NCBI GenBank assembly: GCA_021463345.1
Contig: JAJTYM010000024.1
Coordinates: 1 to 54,620 of the forward strand
DNA from: Pseudobdellovibrionaceae bacterium
GTDB taxonomy: Bacteria > Bdellovibrionota > Bdellovibrionia > Bdellovibrionales > JAMPXM01
Direction of reading: 5' to 3'
DNA: 54,620 nucleotides
Part shown: piece by piece, positions 41,281-50,701 of the stretch
How positions within the stretch are numbered: position 1 is the first letter of the stretch
Layout of the letters: every line of letters begins with the position of its first letter
Notes under the pieces: generated by a model
Databases searched by the model: none
Told to the model about the DNA's origin: nothing
What the model saw: the letters and a program-made list of their open reading frames with translations, nothing else
Made by a program: the position numbers and the translations under genes

Positions 41281-42432
41281 ATGCACATAGCGTGGACCGA
41301 GGAACGGCTCTTTTTCGACGGTGACGGCTACTTCAACGCCTTGCTCGCGGCCATCGACGGCGCGCGCGAGTCCGTCGTCCTCGAAACGTACATCTACTAC
41401 CCCGACGAGATGGGCCGCTGGCTCGAGCAACACCTCATCGCGGCCGCGCGCCGAGGGGTCCGCGTGCGCGTCGTCGTCGACGGCATCGGCGCGAATTCGT
41501 GGATCCAGAACTGGGACCCGAAACTGGAGCGATCGGGGGTCCAGGTCAAAGTCTGGAGCCCGGTCTTCGTCGGCCCTTTCCTGATGGGAATCGCGCGCGG
41601 CCTCCTGCGGAAACGCGGGGTCTCCCGCCTGCTCAGCCAAACCAACCGGCGCACGCACCGCAAGTACTGCGTGATCGACGGGCGGACCGCGTTCGTCGGC
41701 AGCTTCAACATCGCCCGCCAGCACCTGCCCAAGTTCCACGGCCCAGGCGCCTGGCGCGACACCGGGTTGCGCCTGGAAGGCTCGCAGGTCGCGCACATCT
41801 CGCACGCCTTCGACCACGCCTGGGATCGCGGCTACACGCCAGCCGGCAAGCGCCGCTGGTTCGGCCGCCGCCGGCTGCCGCGGTTGCACGCGGACAGCCT
41901 GGTCCGGCTCAACCTCACCCGCGCCTACCGCCGCAGGTTCTGGCGCGACCTGCTCGCCCGCCTGCGCGGCGCCGAGCGGCGCGTATGGATCACGAACCCT
42001 TACCTCGCCCCCACGCATTCGCTGCTCAAGGCGCTCACGCGCGCCCGGCAACGCGGCGTCGACGTGAGGATCCTCGTTCCGGCGCGGTCGGACGTTTTCT
42101 TCATGCGTTGGGTCGCCACGAGTTATTACTGGGCCCTGCTCGCCGGCGGCGTGCGCGTTTTCGAGTACCAACCGTCGTTCCTCCACGCGAAGTCGGTGAT
42201 CATCGATGATTGGGCCATGGTGGGGACCTCGAACATGAACACCCGCAGCTTCCTGCACGACCTGGAGATCGATATCGTGCTGGCCGGGGAGCGCGCGAAA
42301 ACGGACCTGGCCGAGCGGTTCGAAACGGATCTGGCCGCCGCGCGCGAGATCACCCCGCGGGACCGGCGCGGGCGGATGCTGTCGAGCCGGCTCGGGCGGC
42401 TCTTCCTTTACGTCCTGAGGAGTTGGCTTTGA
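41281..42432 (+). CDS. Cardiolipin synthase-like phospholipase D family protein (ClsB type)
   Basis: A 383-aa protein with the two HKD active sites of the PLD superfamily: HRKYCVIDGRTAFVGSFN (His at about 126) and HAKSVIIDDWAMVGTSNMNT (His at about 302). No N-terminal membrane anchors, as in E. coli ClsB (YbhO). It would make cardiolipin or exchange phosphatidyl groups. The ATG at 41281 has no clear ribosome-binding site. Its stop overlaps the TTG of the next gene. The YbhO-YbhP pairing known in E. coli is repeated here. Confidence 0.88.
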   Translation: MHIAWTEERLFFDGDGYFNALLAAIDGARESVVLETYIYYPDEMGRWLEQHLIAAARRGVRVRVVVDGIGANSWIQNWDPKLERSGVQVKVWSPVFVGPFLMGIARGLLRKRGVSRLLSQTNRRTHRKYCVIDGRTAFVGSFNIARQHLPKFHGPGAWRDTGLRLEGSQVAHISHAFDHAWDRGYTPAGKRRWFGRRRLPRLHADSLVRLNLTRAYRRRFWRDLLARLRGAERRVWITNPYLAPTHSLLKALTRARQRGVDVRILVPARSDVFFMRWVATSYYWALLAGGVRVFEYQPSFLHAKSVIIDDWAMVGTSNMNTRSFLHDLEIDIVLAGERAKTDLAERFETDLAAAREITPRDRRGRMLSSRLGRLFLYVLRSWL

Positions 42433-43211
42433 GCCGCCTGCACGTGCTGTCTTACAACATCCACAAAGGGTTCTCGCAGAGCCGCCAATTCGTGCTCTCG
42501 CGCATCAAGCAAGCGATCCGCGAGGTCGGCGCCGACCTCGTCTTCCTGCAGGAGGTCATCGGCGAGCACAGCGGCCACAGGAAGCGCGTGAAAGGCTGGC
42601 CGGTCGAAACTCAGCTGGAATACCTCGCCGACTCCATCTGGACCCATCACGCCTACGGTAAAAACGCGGTCTACACCGAAGGCCACCACGGCAACGCCAT
42701 CCTGAGCCAACTCCCTTTTTCTTTCTACGAGAACATCGACGTCAGCACCAACCGCTTCGAGCGCCGCGGCCTCCTGCACGGGATCATCGACATCGATGGC
42801 CAGCCCGACCCGTTGCACGTCATCTGCCTGCACCTCGACCTCCTGCAGAGGGGCCGCCGGCTCCAGATCCAGCGCCTTTGCGACCGCCTCCTGCAGCACG
42901 TGCCGCGCGACGCCCCCCTGGTCATCGCCGGCGACTTCAACGACTGGAACGAAAGCCTCTCCGGCCCGCTCGAGGAAGCCCTCGGTGTCCGCGAGGTTTT
43001 CAAGGAGAGGTCGGGGGCTCACGCGCGCTCGTTCCCCAGCTGGCTGCCGCTCCTGCCCCTCGATCGAATCTACTGCCGGGGCCTGAGGATCGTGGAAAGC
43101 CGCTGCCTGCACGGGCCGCCGTGGAACGCGCTTTCCGACCACAACGCGCTTTACGCCGCATTGGAATTCGAATCGGCGGAATCCGGGGCGGCCCGGGGAA
43201 ACAGCGACTAG
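42429..43211 (+). CDS. Endonuclease/exonuclease/phosphatase (EEP) family protein, YbhP-like
   Basis: A 260-aa EEP-fold protein: VLSYNIHKGFS at the start, DLVFLQEV (metal-binding Glu), HVICLHLDLL, then the signature AGDFNDWN and a terminal SDHNALYAALEF. The fold hydrolyses phosphodiesters in lipids or nucleic acids; with a ClsB-like partner a phospholipid role is plausible. TTG start at 42429 overlaps the PLD stop and has AGGAG eight bases upstream. No signal peptide. Eleven bases before the AAA gene. Confidence 0.85.
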   Translation: MSRLHVLSYNIHKGFSQSRQFVLSRIKQAIREVGADLVFLQEVIGEHSGHRKRVKGWPVETQLEYLADSIWTHHAYGKNAVYTEGHHGNAILSQLPFSFYENIDVSTNRFERRGLLHGIIDIDGQPDPLHVICLHLDLLQRGRRLQIQRLCDRLLQHVPRDAPLVIAGDFNDWNESLSGPLEEALGVREVFKERSGAHARSFPSWLPLLPLDRIYCRGLRIVESRCLHGPPWNALSDHNALYAALEFESAESGAARGNSD

Positions 43212-43222
43212 AGGTGGCTTGA

Positions 43223-43879
43223 ATGAAACTTGTCCTCACCGGCGGGCCGAGCGGCGGCAAGACGACGCTCGCCAACCTGATCCAAAAGGAATTCTCGGAC
43301 CGCGTGCTCATCGTCCCCGAAGCGGCGTCCATCCTGTACGCCGGCGGATTCCCCCGGCGGCCGAATCCGGTCAGCCTCAAGCGGCGGCAGAAGGCCATCT
43401 ATTACGTGCAAAGGGAACTCGAGGGCATCGTCTCCGATGAACACCCGGACAAACTCCTCATCTGCGACCGCGGCAGCCTCGACGGCGTCGCCTACTGGCC
43501 CGGCCACGGCGGCGATTACCTGTCGTCGGTCGGCACGACCCTCGATGCGGAAATCGGCCGCTACGACTGGATCCTCCACCTGGACACGGCCCCGGAGCCC
43601 CACTACGACATCTCGAACCCCTTGCGCACGGAGTCCTTCCGCGAGGCGTGGACGCTGAACGAACGGGTCAAATCCGCCTGGGAACGACACCCGCGGCGTT
43701 TCGTCATCGGCAACGGCTCGGGGCACTTCGTCGGCAAGCTCACCCGAGCCCTCGCCGTCGTCCAGGACATCCTGCGCGGCAAGACGTTCGCGCAGATCGC
43801 GGATCACTTGGCGAAGATGGGGGATGCGTCGAAAGCCCTGCTCAAGGACGAAGACGACCCGAGCCGGCCGACCGAATGA
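43223..43879 (+). CDS. AAA_28-type P-loop NTPase
   Basis: A 218-aa protein. P-loop GGPSGGKTT at residues 7-15; LICDRGSLDGVAYWPGHGG supplies a Walker-B-like Asp and lid region, and LHLDTAPEPHYD a second acidic motif. The fold resembles deoxynucleoside-kinase-like ATPases (AAA_28). Substrate unknown. It is the last gene in the co-oriented run from the PLD gene, 11 bases after the EEP gene, and its last 38 bases overlap the convergent pseudokinase gene. Confidence 0.75.
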   Translation: MKLVLTGGPSGGKTTLANLIQKEFSDRVLIVPEAASILYAGGFPRRPNPVSLKRRQKAIYYVQRELEGIVSDEHPDKLLICDRGSLDGVAYWPGHGGDYLSSVGTTLDAEIGRYDWILHLDTAPEPHYDISNPLRTESFREAWTLNERVKSAWERHPRRFVIGNGSGHFVGKLTRALAVVQDILRGKTFAQIADHLAKMGDASKALLKDEDDPSRPTE

Positions 43880-45200
43880 CCTGCTCCCGGCCGGCCGACT
43901 CCTCGCGACCCGCCCGGCGCAAGCGTTCGATCAACTGCTTCCGGTTGACGGGTTTGGTCAGGTAGTCGTCGAACCCGGAGCTCAACGCGCGCGGTTTTTC
44001 TTCGATCAGCGCGTGAGCCGTCAGCGCGAGCACGGGCCGGCGGAACTTCCGCCGGCGGAGCTCCGCCACCGCCTCGTACCCATCCATGACCGGCATCTGC
44101 AGATCCATCAGGACGACATCGAATTCGCCGCGCATCGCCTCATCGACCCCGACCCGCCCGTTGCCGGCGACTTTGAGCGCCGCGCCCGCCGCGGTCAGGT
44201 ACCGCGAGATCAGGAGTTGGTTGTCGGGGGAATCCTCGACGAGCAGGATGCTCAGCCCCTCAAGCGCGCGATCCGGTGGCGGAGACGGCCGAAGGGCCCC
44301 CGCAACCGGATCGGCGGCTCCGGTCGCGGCGTCCGCGCCGGGACGCGCGGCTGACGACGGTTCGGTCCCGTCATCGATCCCGCCCTCGGTTCCGCAACCG
44401 GTCTTGCCGCCGCGCGCCCCGCCGGCCCCGGCGTCGATCGCGCCCCCGACGATCGTGAAGCGGAACACCCCGTCAGTCCCGATTCCATCGGTTTCGAGCC
44501 AGAGTTTCCCGCCCAGGGCCTGCGCGATGACCCAAGGCAAAGCCAGTCCCTCGCCACGCTCGCGGGCCATGGGCCCGTCGATCCCGGCGAACGGCCGAGG
44601 CGGCTTCACCCTCCGTTCCAAGCTCGAGCCGGAGCCGGCCTCGACGACCGAGAAGTTCAGGACGGCGTAAGCCGCGCCCGCGTCCGACGTCGAAACGCGC
44701 AAGGTGATCGAACCACCTTCAATGGATTTCACGGCGGTCCCGATGAGGCTGACGAGGGCTTGTTTGATCCGGGCCGGGTCCGAGACCAAGCGGCGCGGCA
44801 GTTGACCGACACGTTCGATCTTGAACGTCAACGCCTTGTCCCCGATGCGCGCCAGGGCGGCCGAGCGCAAATCCTCGAGCAAGGCGTCGACGGCGAACGG
44901 GACCTCCCCGACCTCCATGCGCCCCTCCTCGATCTCGGAAAGATCGAGGGCATCCTCCACCAAGCCGACCAAGCGGCGCGCGTTGCGCCCGAGGGCCTTC
45001 AGCCGCTCCAGGCGCTCCCGGGGATCCGACGATTCGCGCGCGAGCTTGCCGAGGCCGGCGACGGCGTCCAGAGCGCCGTCCAGAGCGTTCGAGAGAGAGG
45101 CGCGGACCTCGAACGATTTCAGTTGGTTCAAAGCCGAGTCAGGGGCCGCGCCGACTCGCGCCGGCTCGATGACAGAGGTGTCGATGTCAACATTTCCCAT
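43842..45200 (-). CDS. Pseudokinase-receiver hybrid protein
   Basis: A 452-aa soluble protein. N-terminal KSFEVRASLSNALDGAL aligns with the DHp motif SHEIRTPLNAILG but has Phe (about F30) where the phospho-His should be. The ATPase domain (about 110-250) has SLIGTAVKSI in place of NLxxNAxKF and GEGLALPWVIAQALGG as a weak G box, so it is probably inactive. After a Gly/Ala/Pro linker comes an intact receiver (about 310-430): LSILLVEDSPDNQLLISRYL, phospho-site VVLMDLQMPVMDG and KPVN lysine. It is likely an output or scaffold for another kinase. Confidence 0.8.
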   Translation of the reverse strand: MGNVDIDTSVIEPARVGAAPDSALNQLKSFEVRASLSNALDGALDAVAGLGKLARESSDPRERLERLKALGRNARRLVGLVEDALDLSEIEEGRMEVGEVPFAVDALLEDLRSAALARIGDKALTFKIERVGQLPRRLVSDPARIKQALVSLIGTAVKSIEGGSITLRVSTSDAGAAYAVLNFSVVEAGSGSSLERRVKPPRPFAGIDGPMARERGEGLALPWVIAQALGGKLWLETDGIGTDGVFRFTIVGGAIDAGAGGARGGKTGCGTEGGIDDGTEPSSAARPGADAATGAADPVAGALRPSPPPDRALEGLSILLVEDSPDNQLLISRYLTAAGAALKVAGNGRVGVDEAMRGEFDVVLMDLQMPVMDGYEAVAELRRRKFRRPVLALTAHALIEEKPRALSSGFDDYLTKPVNRKQLIERLRRAGREESAGREQVIRSAGSGRLRP

Positions 45201-45408
45201 TTACTTGAACCTCTTCACGACCTTCCTCCGCTCCACGAATGGCGGACATCGGCATTTAAACACCCATGCGAGGCGAGATCAGTCTAAAAATTGTTTAAGT
45301 TTCTAAAACAGCGACGCCATCGGCGCGAAGCGGATGGACGGCCGGAAGCGGGCCGTTTCGCCCCGCTCCTCCCCCGTCCGACGGTCGGGAAAAAGATTTC
45401 CGATCCCT

Positions 45409-46899
45409 TCAGGGACGGATCTCCGGGTCCGCGGGGCCGGCCCCCGGAAACCGGCACACGAATTCCGCCCCCTCTTCCAAACGACTGTGCAACTGAACGC
45501 CGCCCCCGTGCTTGAGCATGATGTGTTTGACGATCGAAAGCCCGAGCCCCGTGCCCCCTTGCTCGCGTGAACGGCCGGCGTCGACCCGGTAGAAGCGCTC
45601 GAACAAGCGGCCCTGATGCTCCAAGGGGATCCCCGGGCCGTTGTCCTTCACCGACAAGAACGTGTCCCCCCCCTCCTCGCGCCAGCGGATCTCGATGGCG
45701 CCGCCCTCGGGGATGTACTTGATCGCGTTGTGAACGAGATTCATCAGGACCTGCTCCACGCGGCGCGGGTCGGCCGACAGGCTCTCCGCCCGGATGTCGA
45801 CGCGGATACCGATCGACTTGGACGCGCGTTTGCCCTCGAGTTGGCGCAGCACCGACTCGGTCACCTCGCGCGTGCCGACCGCGGATTTGCGCAGCTCCGC
45901 GCCCGACTCGATCGCCGAGAGGTCGAGGAGGTCGTTGACCAGCAAGATCAGACGATCGACGTTTTTGGCGACGATGTCGAGGAACGGCCCGAGCGCGTCG
46001 GCGCGACCGGCCTTGACGTCGTCCTTCAGGGTCTCGACGTACCCCTTGATGCTCGTCAACGGCGTGCGCAACTCGTGCGAGGCGTTGCCGACGAACTCGA
46101 TGCGGATCTGCTCCGCCTGCTTGAGCTCGGTGACGTCGTGGAAAATACCGACCGCTCCGTAGGTCCGATCGGTGTCCTTGTCCCGAAGCGGCGCGACCGA
46201 AAGCGAGAAATGCCGTGGCGCCGGGTAACGCGCCGTCCGCGCCGCGAACGCCACGGTGCGCGCGGCGCCCGAGACCAAGACCTCGCGGAAAGCGTCCAAG
46301 ACGTCAGGCGTCCTGAGAATCTCGGCGAGCTTCATCGATTGGCTCGGGCGGGCGGCTTTCACCCCGAACAAGAGCGTGAACTGCGGGTTGAAAAACAGCG
46401 GCGTTTCCTGGGCGTCGACGGCGAGGATCGCGTCGGAGACGCCGGCGAGCAAAGCCGCCAGCTCCTCTCGCTCCCGCGAAAGCTGATCCGCTTTCGCGCG
46501 CAGGTCGGAACGGATCCGCTCGAGCGCGCGCTCGAGGTCGGCCCATTCCCCGGGCTCCTCACTGGCGTAATCATCGGCGGCGAGAACCGGGGCGACGGCC
46601 CTCGAGCGCCGCAACTCGCGCGCGCGCTGAACCACGCGGCCCATCGGTTCGAAGTACAGTCGGGCGCTCCAAGCGGCGAACGCCGCGCCCGCGACGGCCA
46701 GGACCGCCCCGAGCCCGCTCAGGTACTCATCGAATTCGCCGAGCGCCGCGACGACATCGGGCGATCCCAGGAACGTCTTGATCGCGTAGTAACGGATCGA
46801 GAACCCGGCGACGACGAGAACGGCGCCGTAAAAGAGCGCAAAACGGAACGCGTAGTGCCCGACGATTTTCCAAGGGAAGTAACGCCGCGGTCGGATCAT
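45409..46899 (-). CDS. phoR: PhoR-like phosphate-regulon sensor histidine kinase
   Basis: A 496-aa membrane kinase. Two N-terminal helices (about residues 15-38 and 58-80), a HAMP-like linker, a PAS domain (about 150-260, LLAGVSDAILAVDAQETPLF), DHp with NASHELRTPLTSIKGYVETL (His275) and an ATPase domain with NLVHNAIKYIPEGG, DNGPGIP and GGTGLGLSIVKHI. Layout and gene order next to a PhoB-like regulator and PhoU support PhoR. It starts six bases after phoB ends. The stimulus may be phosphate via a Pst system not in this window. Confidence 0.9.
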   Translation of the reverse strand: MIRPRRYFPWKIVGHYAFRFALFYGAVLVVAGFSIRYYAIKTFLGSPDVVAALGEFDEYLSGLGAVLAVAGAAFAAWSARLYFEPMGRVVQRARELRRSRAVAPVLAADDYASEEPGEWADLERALERIRSDLRAKADQLSREREELAALLAGVSDAILAVDAQETPLFFNPQFTLLFGVKAARPSQSMKLAEILRTPDVLDAFREVLVSGAARTVAFAARTARYPAPRHFSLSVAPLRDKDTDRTYGAVGIFHDVTELKQAEQIRIEFVGNASHELRTPLTSIKGYVETLKDDVKAGRADALGPFLDIVAKNVDRLILLVNDLLDLSAIESGAELRKSAVGTREVTESVLRQLEGKRASKSIGIRVDIRAESLSADPRRVEQVLMNLVHNAIKYIPEGGAIEIRWREEGGDTFLSVKDNGPGIPLEHQGRLFERFYRVDAGRSREQGGTGLGLSIVKHIMLKHGGGVQLHSRLEEGAEFVCRFPGAGPADPEIRP

Positions 46900-46905
46900 C
46901 CCCGA

Positions 46906-47649
46906 TCACGCGTCCGTTTTGACCCGGTAACCGACCCCGCGAACGGTTTCGATCACGTCGGCGCACGGCCCGAGTTTTTTGCGCAACCCGAAAACGTGGG
47001 TGTCGACCGTGCGGCCCACCACGGAAACCCCTTCGCCCTGTACCTGGGCGATCAGACCGTCGCGGGTGAGCACACGGCCGCGGCTATCCGCGAGGGCGAA
47101 CAGGAGCTTGAACTCGCTCGGCGTGAGATGAATCGGCTGGTCGCCGCACTTCACCTCGTAGGTTCTCGGGTCGATCATGAGCCCACCGAGGCGGACAGGC
47201 GCGTCAGCTTGCTTGTCGCGTTCGTTTTGCCTGCCGTCCAGTCCGCCATCCGGCCTGCCGCCGCCCGCGCCGGACCGACGATTGCGCCTGAGAAGCGCGC
47301 GAACCCGGGCGATCAACACGCTCGGCTCGAACGGCTTGGTGAGGTAGTCGTCGGCTCCCGCCTCGAGCCCTTCGACGATTTCCTCCGCCTCGGCCTTGGC
47401 CGTCACCATCAGGATCGCGGGGTCGCCGCTCGCTTGCTTGCGCACCCGACGGGCCACCTCCACGCCGCTCGCGCCCGGTAGCATCCAATCGAGGGCCAGA
47501 AGGTCATAAACGCCCCCGCTCGCCAAACTCAAAGCCTCTTCGGCGGAGGCGACCGCGTCGACCTCATGGCCTTCGCGCTTGAGGTGGAGGGCGATGAGTT
47601 CGCGGATTTCGTCTTCGTCCTCGACGACGAGGATGCGCGTCGGCTCCAT
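46906..47649 (-). CDS. phoB: PhoB-like OmpR-family response regulator
   Basis: A 247-aa regulator. Receiver: RILVVEDEDEIRELIALHL, phospho-site LLALDWMLPGASG (Asp54), switch Thr in VTAKAE and KPFEP lysine. A Gly/Asp/Arg-rich linker (about 123-152, RRNRRSGAGGGRPDGGLDGR) is longer than usual. The winged helix at the C-terminus has LTPSEFKLLFALADSRGRVL, VDTHVFGLRKKLG and GVGYRV. Start at 47649 with AAGGAG in the upstream leader; the frame is open upstream but not conserved. Followed at six bases by phoR, preceded at 53 bases by phoU. Confidence 0.9.
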   Translation of the reverse strand: MEPTRILVVEDEDEIRELIALHLKREGHEVDAVASAEEALSLASGGVYDLLALDWMLPGASGVEVARRVRKQASGDPAILMVTAKAEAEEIVEGLEAGADDYLTKPFEPSVLIARVRALLRRNRRSGAGGGRPDGGLDGRQNERDKQADAPVRLGGLMIDPRTYEVKCGDQPIHLTPSEFKLLFALADSRGRVLTRDGLIAQVQGEGVSVVGRTVDTHVFGLRKKLGPCADVIETVRGVGYRVKTDA

Positions 47650-47702
47650 GACTCTCCTTTGCGGTTCCCCGCCATGCGGCGCCCCGGTCATGCCGGCCGT
47701 TC

Positions 47703-48368
47703 TCAGTTCGACGGCCCCACGCCATGGCGCACGTCCTCGCCCGTGCAAGCGAAAATCACGTCCTCGGCTATGTTCGTCGCATGATCGGCCATCCTCTCGA
47801 GGTTGCGCGCGATCAGCAGCAGATCGAGCGCCGCTTCGATGTTGTCGGGGTTCTGCCGCATGTAAGGGACGAGGACCTCGAACGCCTTGTTCTTGAGCTC
47901 ATCGACCGCGTCGTCGCGCTCGAGCACGTCCTGCGCGAGCACCGTGTCGCCGTTGAGGAAGGCGTCGAGGGAATCGCGCACCATCTCACGCACCAGCTCC
48001 GACATGCGCGAGAGGTCCAAGCGCACGGTGACCTCTTTGTCCTCGAGGTAACGGTCCGCATTGTACGAGATGTTGACCGCTTGATCGCCCATGCGCTCGA
48101 GGTCGGTGTTGATCTTGATGATCGCCAGGATCAGGCGGAGATCCGCCGCGACCGGCGAAAGACGCGCCAGGACCTCGAGGCAGGCGTTGTCGACCTCGAT
48201 GTGTTTCTCATTGATCTTGGCCTCGAGCTGGTGGACCTGCTCGAGTTCCTTCCGGTCCCGCGCGACCAGCGCGTGGGTCGCTTTTTCGATGGCCTGCTCG
48301 ACGAAGCCGCCCATCGAAAGAATCCTGGATTTCAGTTGTTTGAGCTCGGTCTCAAAACGTCTTTCCAT
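47703..48368 (-). CDS. phoU: Phosphate-signalling regulator PhoU
   Basis: A 221-aa all-helical protein with two PhoU repeats. The first has FETELKQLKSRILSMGGFVE, then DLRLILAIIKINTDLERMGD, including the metal-ligand-type ERMGDQAVNI; the second ends DLLLIARNLERMADHATNIA, the E..AD motif. PhoU represses PhoR signalling when phosphate is plentiful and tunes Pst uptake. Here it stands before phoB-phoR, without pstSCAB. Confidence 0.94.
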   Translation of the reverse strand: MERRFETELKQLKSRILSMGGFVEQAIEKATHALVARDRKELEQVHQLEAKINEKHIEVDNACLEVLARLSPVAADLRLILAIIKINTDLERMGDQAVNISYNADRYLEDKEVTVRLDLSRMSELVREMVRDSLDAFLNGDTVLAQDVLERDDAVDELKNKAFEVLVPYMRQNPDNIEAALDLLLIARNLERMADHATNIAEDVIFACTGEDVRHGVGPSN

Positions 48369-48419
48369 GACGGGAGAGTAGAGTGAGGCCCGTTGGGTGT
48401 CACTCGAATTTTGCCCCTT

Positions 48420-49154
48420 TCATCGTAAACAATCCAGATAGCGCCGCACGGTTTCCCGCAAACCGCCGTAGAGCGCGTCGGAGATCAAGGCGTGGCCGAT
48501 CGAAACCTCGTCGAGCCAGGGGATGGAGAGCGCCAAGTGGCGGAGGTTCTCGAGATTCAGATCGTGCCCGGCGTTCACGCCGAGTCCGTGCGCCCGCGCC
48601 GCTTCGGCCGCGGCCACGTACGCGGCGGTCACCGCGTCGCGCCGGGCGGTGGGATACGCGAGCGCGTACTCCTCGGTGTAGAGTTCGACGCGCGCGACGC
48701 CGATCTCCCGCAGCGCTTCCCAATCCGCCTCGCCGACCGTCTTCGGGTCGACGAACACCGAGGAGCGGATCCCCTTGGCTCGCATCCGCCGGCAAGCCGC
48801 CCCGAGCAGAACGGCGTTCTCCGCCACCCGCCAGCCCGCGTTCGAGGTGAGCACGTGCGGAGGATCCGGGACGAACGTCGCCTGCGCCGGCGCGACGTCC
48901 TCGAGCAGCGCCAAGAACTCCTCGGACGGGTAACCCTCGACGTTGAGCTCGGTGGAGAGCCTCGGCTTGAGCGCGTAGACGTCGGCGCGCCGGATGTGCC
49001 GTTCATCGGGGCGCGGGTGCACGGTGATGCCCTGGGCGCCGAACGTCTCGAGATCCAGGCTGACCTGAAGGACGTCGGGCGCGTTCTTGCCGCGCGAATT
49101 CCTGAGCGTCGCGATCTTGTTGACGTTGACGCTCAGCTTAGCCGTTTTGCTCAT
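48420..49154 (-). CDS. pdxJ: Pyridoxine 5'-phosphate synthase PdxJ
   Basis: A 244-aa TIM-barrel enzyme that condenses deoxyxylulose-5-phosphate and 3-amino-1-hydroxyacetone phosphate to pyridoxine phosphate (DXP-dependent vitamin B6 route). Visible: [32 protein letters not shown] with the conserved His/Arg, [11 protein letters not shown], then [24 protein letters not shown] and [17 protein letters not shown], all PdxJ signatures. The complete set suggests activity. It lies 51 bases upstream (in coordinate) of phoU, same strand. Confidence 0.95.
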   Translation of the reverse strand: MSKTAKLSVNVNKIATLRNSRGKNAPDVLQVSLDLETFGAQGITVHPRPDERHIRRADVYALKPRLSTELNVEGYPSEEFLALLEDVAPAQATFVPDPPHVLTSNAGWRVAENAVLLGAACRRMRAKGIRSSVFVDPKTVGEADWEALREIGVARVELYTEEYALAYPTARRDAVTAAYVAAAEAARAHGLGVNAGHDLNLENLRHLALSIPWLDEVSIGHALISDALYGGLRETVRRYLDCLR

Positions 49155-49292
49155 GAAGCGGGCTCCCCCCGAAACGCCTGGCGAGTCGTTCCGGCTGAAC
49201 GCTTATCTAGCAAATTGCACAGAAATTTGCCAGGCGTGTTCGGACCGGCGCAGGGGGAACGCTCATACTCCCCTCTAGGGAGGGCGCGCGCG

Positions 49293-50639
49293 ATGCGGCT
49301 CCAGATCTGCTTTCTCGCGGCCACGCTGTCCCTTGTGCCGCTTTTTTCGGCATCAGCCCAGCCGATGCCGGGACGGACGCAAGAGGAGCCGACGGCGCGG
49401 CTCGACCGCCTTGAAGCGCAGCTCTCGGCTCTGCAGGAGGAACTCGCGCGCTTGCGCCTCGAACGCTCGCTTCCCGAGCCGGCCGCGGAAGAATACTTCG
49501 GGCAGGGCCCGGCGATGAGCAAAGCGTTCCTCTCGAGCCAGCCGCTCAGCTGGGGCGCGACCGCCGAATTCCTTTTCATGGCTCAGAACGAACGCGGCGC
49601 GCGGCGCGCGGCGGGGCCCGGAACCGGGCTCGGCGATGCCGTGGGCGGCGCGGCGGGCGGCGCCGACATGCGCTTGTTCCTCGGTTATCGCCTGTCGTCA
49701 AACCTCACCCTCCATTCCGCGCTCGCTCTCGCCGACGCGACCCCGGGGCGCGAGTCGCCCACGCTCGACGGAAGCGAGCCGCATCTCGATTTCGCGCTCA
49801 TGGACTGGCGGCCGCGCGACTGGCTCGTCGTGCGCGGCGGCCTCGTCCCGGCACCGGTCGGCGAACGGCGCCTCAGACCCGAGCCGACTTTGTACGCCGA
49901 CCCTCTCCGATCACGCGTGGAAGAGTGGGTGGTGCCGTTCGATTTGAGCTCACCCGGCGTCATCGCCATGGCCGAAGGCGACGCCTGGGCCGCGCATCTC
50001 GGCTTCGTCGCTTCACCGGACGTCGCGCGTCTGCGGAGCGGAACGTTCCTGCAAGGCGCCGGCGCCCGCTTCCGAGGCGGGCGGACCGAACCGATCGATC
50101 GCGTTTCGATCGTCGCGCGGCTCGAAGGCAATTGGCGCCACGCGAAGGGCGACGGCATGGATGTCGTGATCTCCGCTTTGAACGGCTCCGCAAACCATCG
50201 CGGGCCCGGCGTCACGGGATCCAACGTCTCCCTGAGCGAGGCCCACTTCCGACTCCGATTGGGTCGACTGCACTGGTCGGCTCTCGGCGCGCTGGGCCGG
50301 TTGCCGCGCGCCGGGGCCTTCAAGGCCCCCTTCGGCACGCGGCCCGGGAGCCACGCCCGCGGCTGGACGACGAGCGTGCACTACGAGTTGAATCCACGCC
50401 CTCGGCCCGTGGGTTGGATGGCGACCGGCCTCTTCGCCAGCCTCGAGGGCGTCGAACTCGACAACGCGGACGGCGCGATCGGCGACGCGCCCACCGATCG
50501 CGTGGGGCGCGCCGCGCGCTTCGGAGCGACCGCCAGTCCCGTGCCGAACGTGACGATCAAAGCCGCCAGGCAATGGCGCCTCGGCTCGGCTTCCCTCGAT
50601 GACGACCTCTGGCAAATCGCCGTCGGCGCCGTGTTCTGA
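49293..50639 (+). CDS. Porin-like outer-membrane beta-barrel protein
   Basis: A 448-aa protein with a signal peptide (MRLQICFLAATLSLVPLFSA, cleavage after SASA). A short coiled coil (about residues 30-58, RLDRLEAQLSALQEELARLR) is followed by alternating beta strands to the C-terminal Phe (IAVGAVF), as in barrels recognised by BamA. FAL..WRPRDWLVVRGG recalls phosphate-selective-porin-like or putative OM proteins. No specific family is claimed. AGGGAGGG ten bases upstream sets the start at 49293. Divergent from pdxJ; hisS follows by 62 bases. Confidence 0.78.
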   Translation: MRLQICFLAATLSLVPLFSASAQPMPGRTQEEPTARLDRLEAQLSALQEELARLRLERSLPEPAAEEYFGQGPAMSKAFLSSQPLSWGATAEFLFMAQNERGARRAAGPGTGLGDAVGGAAGGADMRLFLGYRLSSNLTLHSALALADATPGRESPTLDGSEPHLDFALMDWRPRDWLVVRGGLVPAPVGERRLRPEPTLYADPLRSRVEEWVVPFDLSSPGVIAMAEGDAWAAHLGFVASPDVARLRSGTFLQGAGARFRGGRTEPIDRVSIVARLEGNWRHAKGDGMDVVISALNGSANHRGPGVTGSNVSLSEAHFRLRLGRLHWSALGALGRLPRAGAFKAPFGTRPGSHARGWTTSVHYELNPRPRPVGWMATGLFASLEGVELDNADGAIGDAPTDRVGRAARFGATASPVPNVTIKAARQWRLGSASLDDDLWQIAVGAVF

Positions 50640-50701
50640 CCTTGCCCCGACCCGCCCGCCCCGGCGATACTGGCGCGACCCCGAAGGCGAAGGAGAGTCG
50701 G

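Noticed and set aside
46906-48368. Full Pho/Pst operon
   Set aside because: Only phoU, phoB and phoR are present; no pstSCAB genes flank them.
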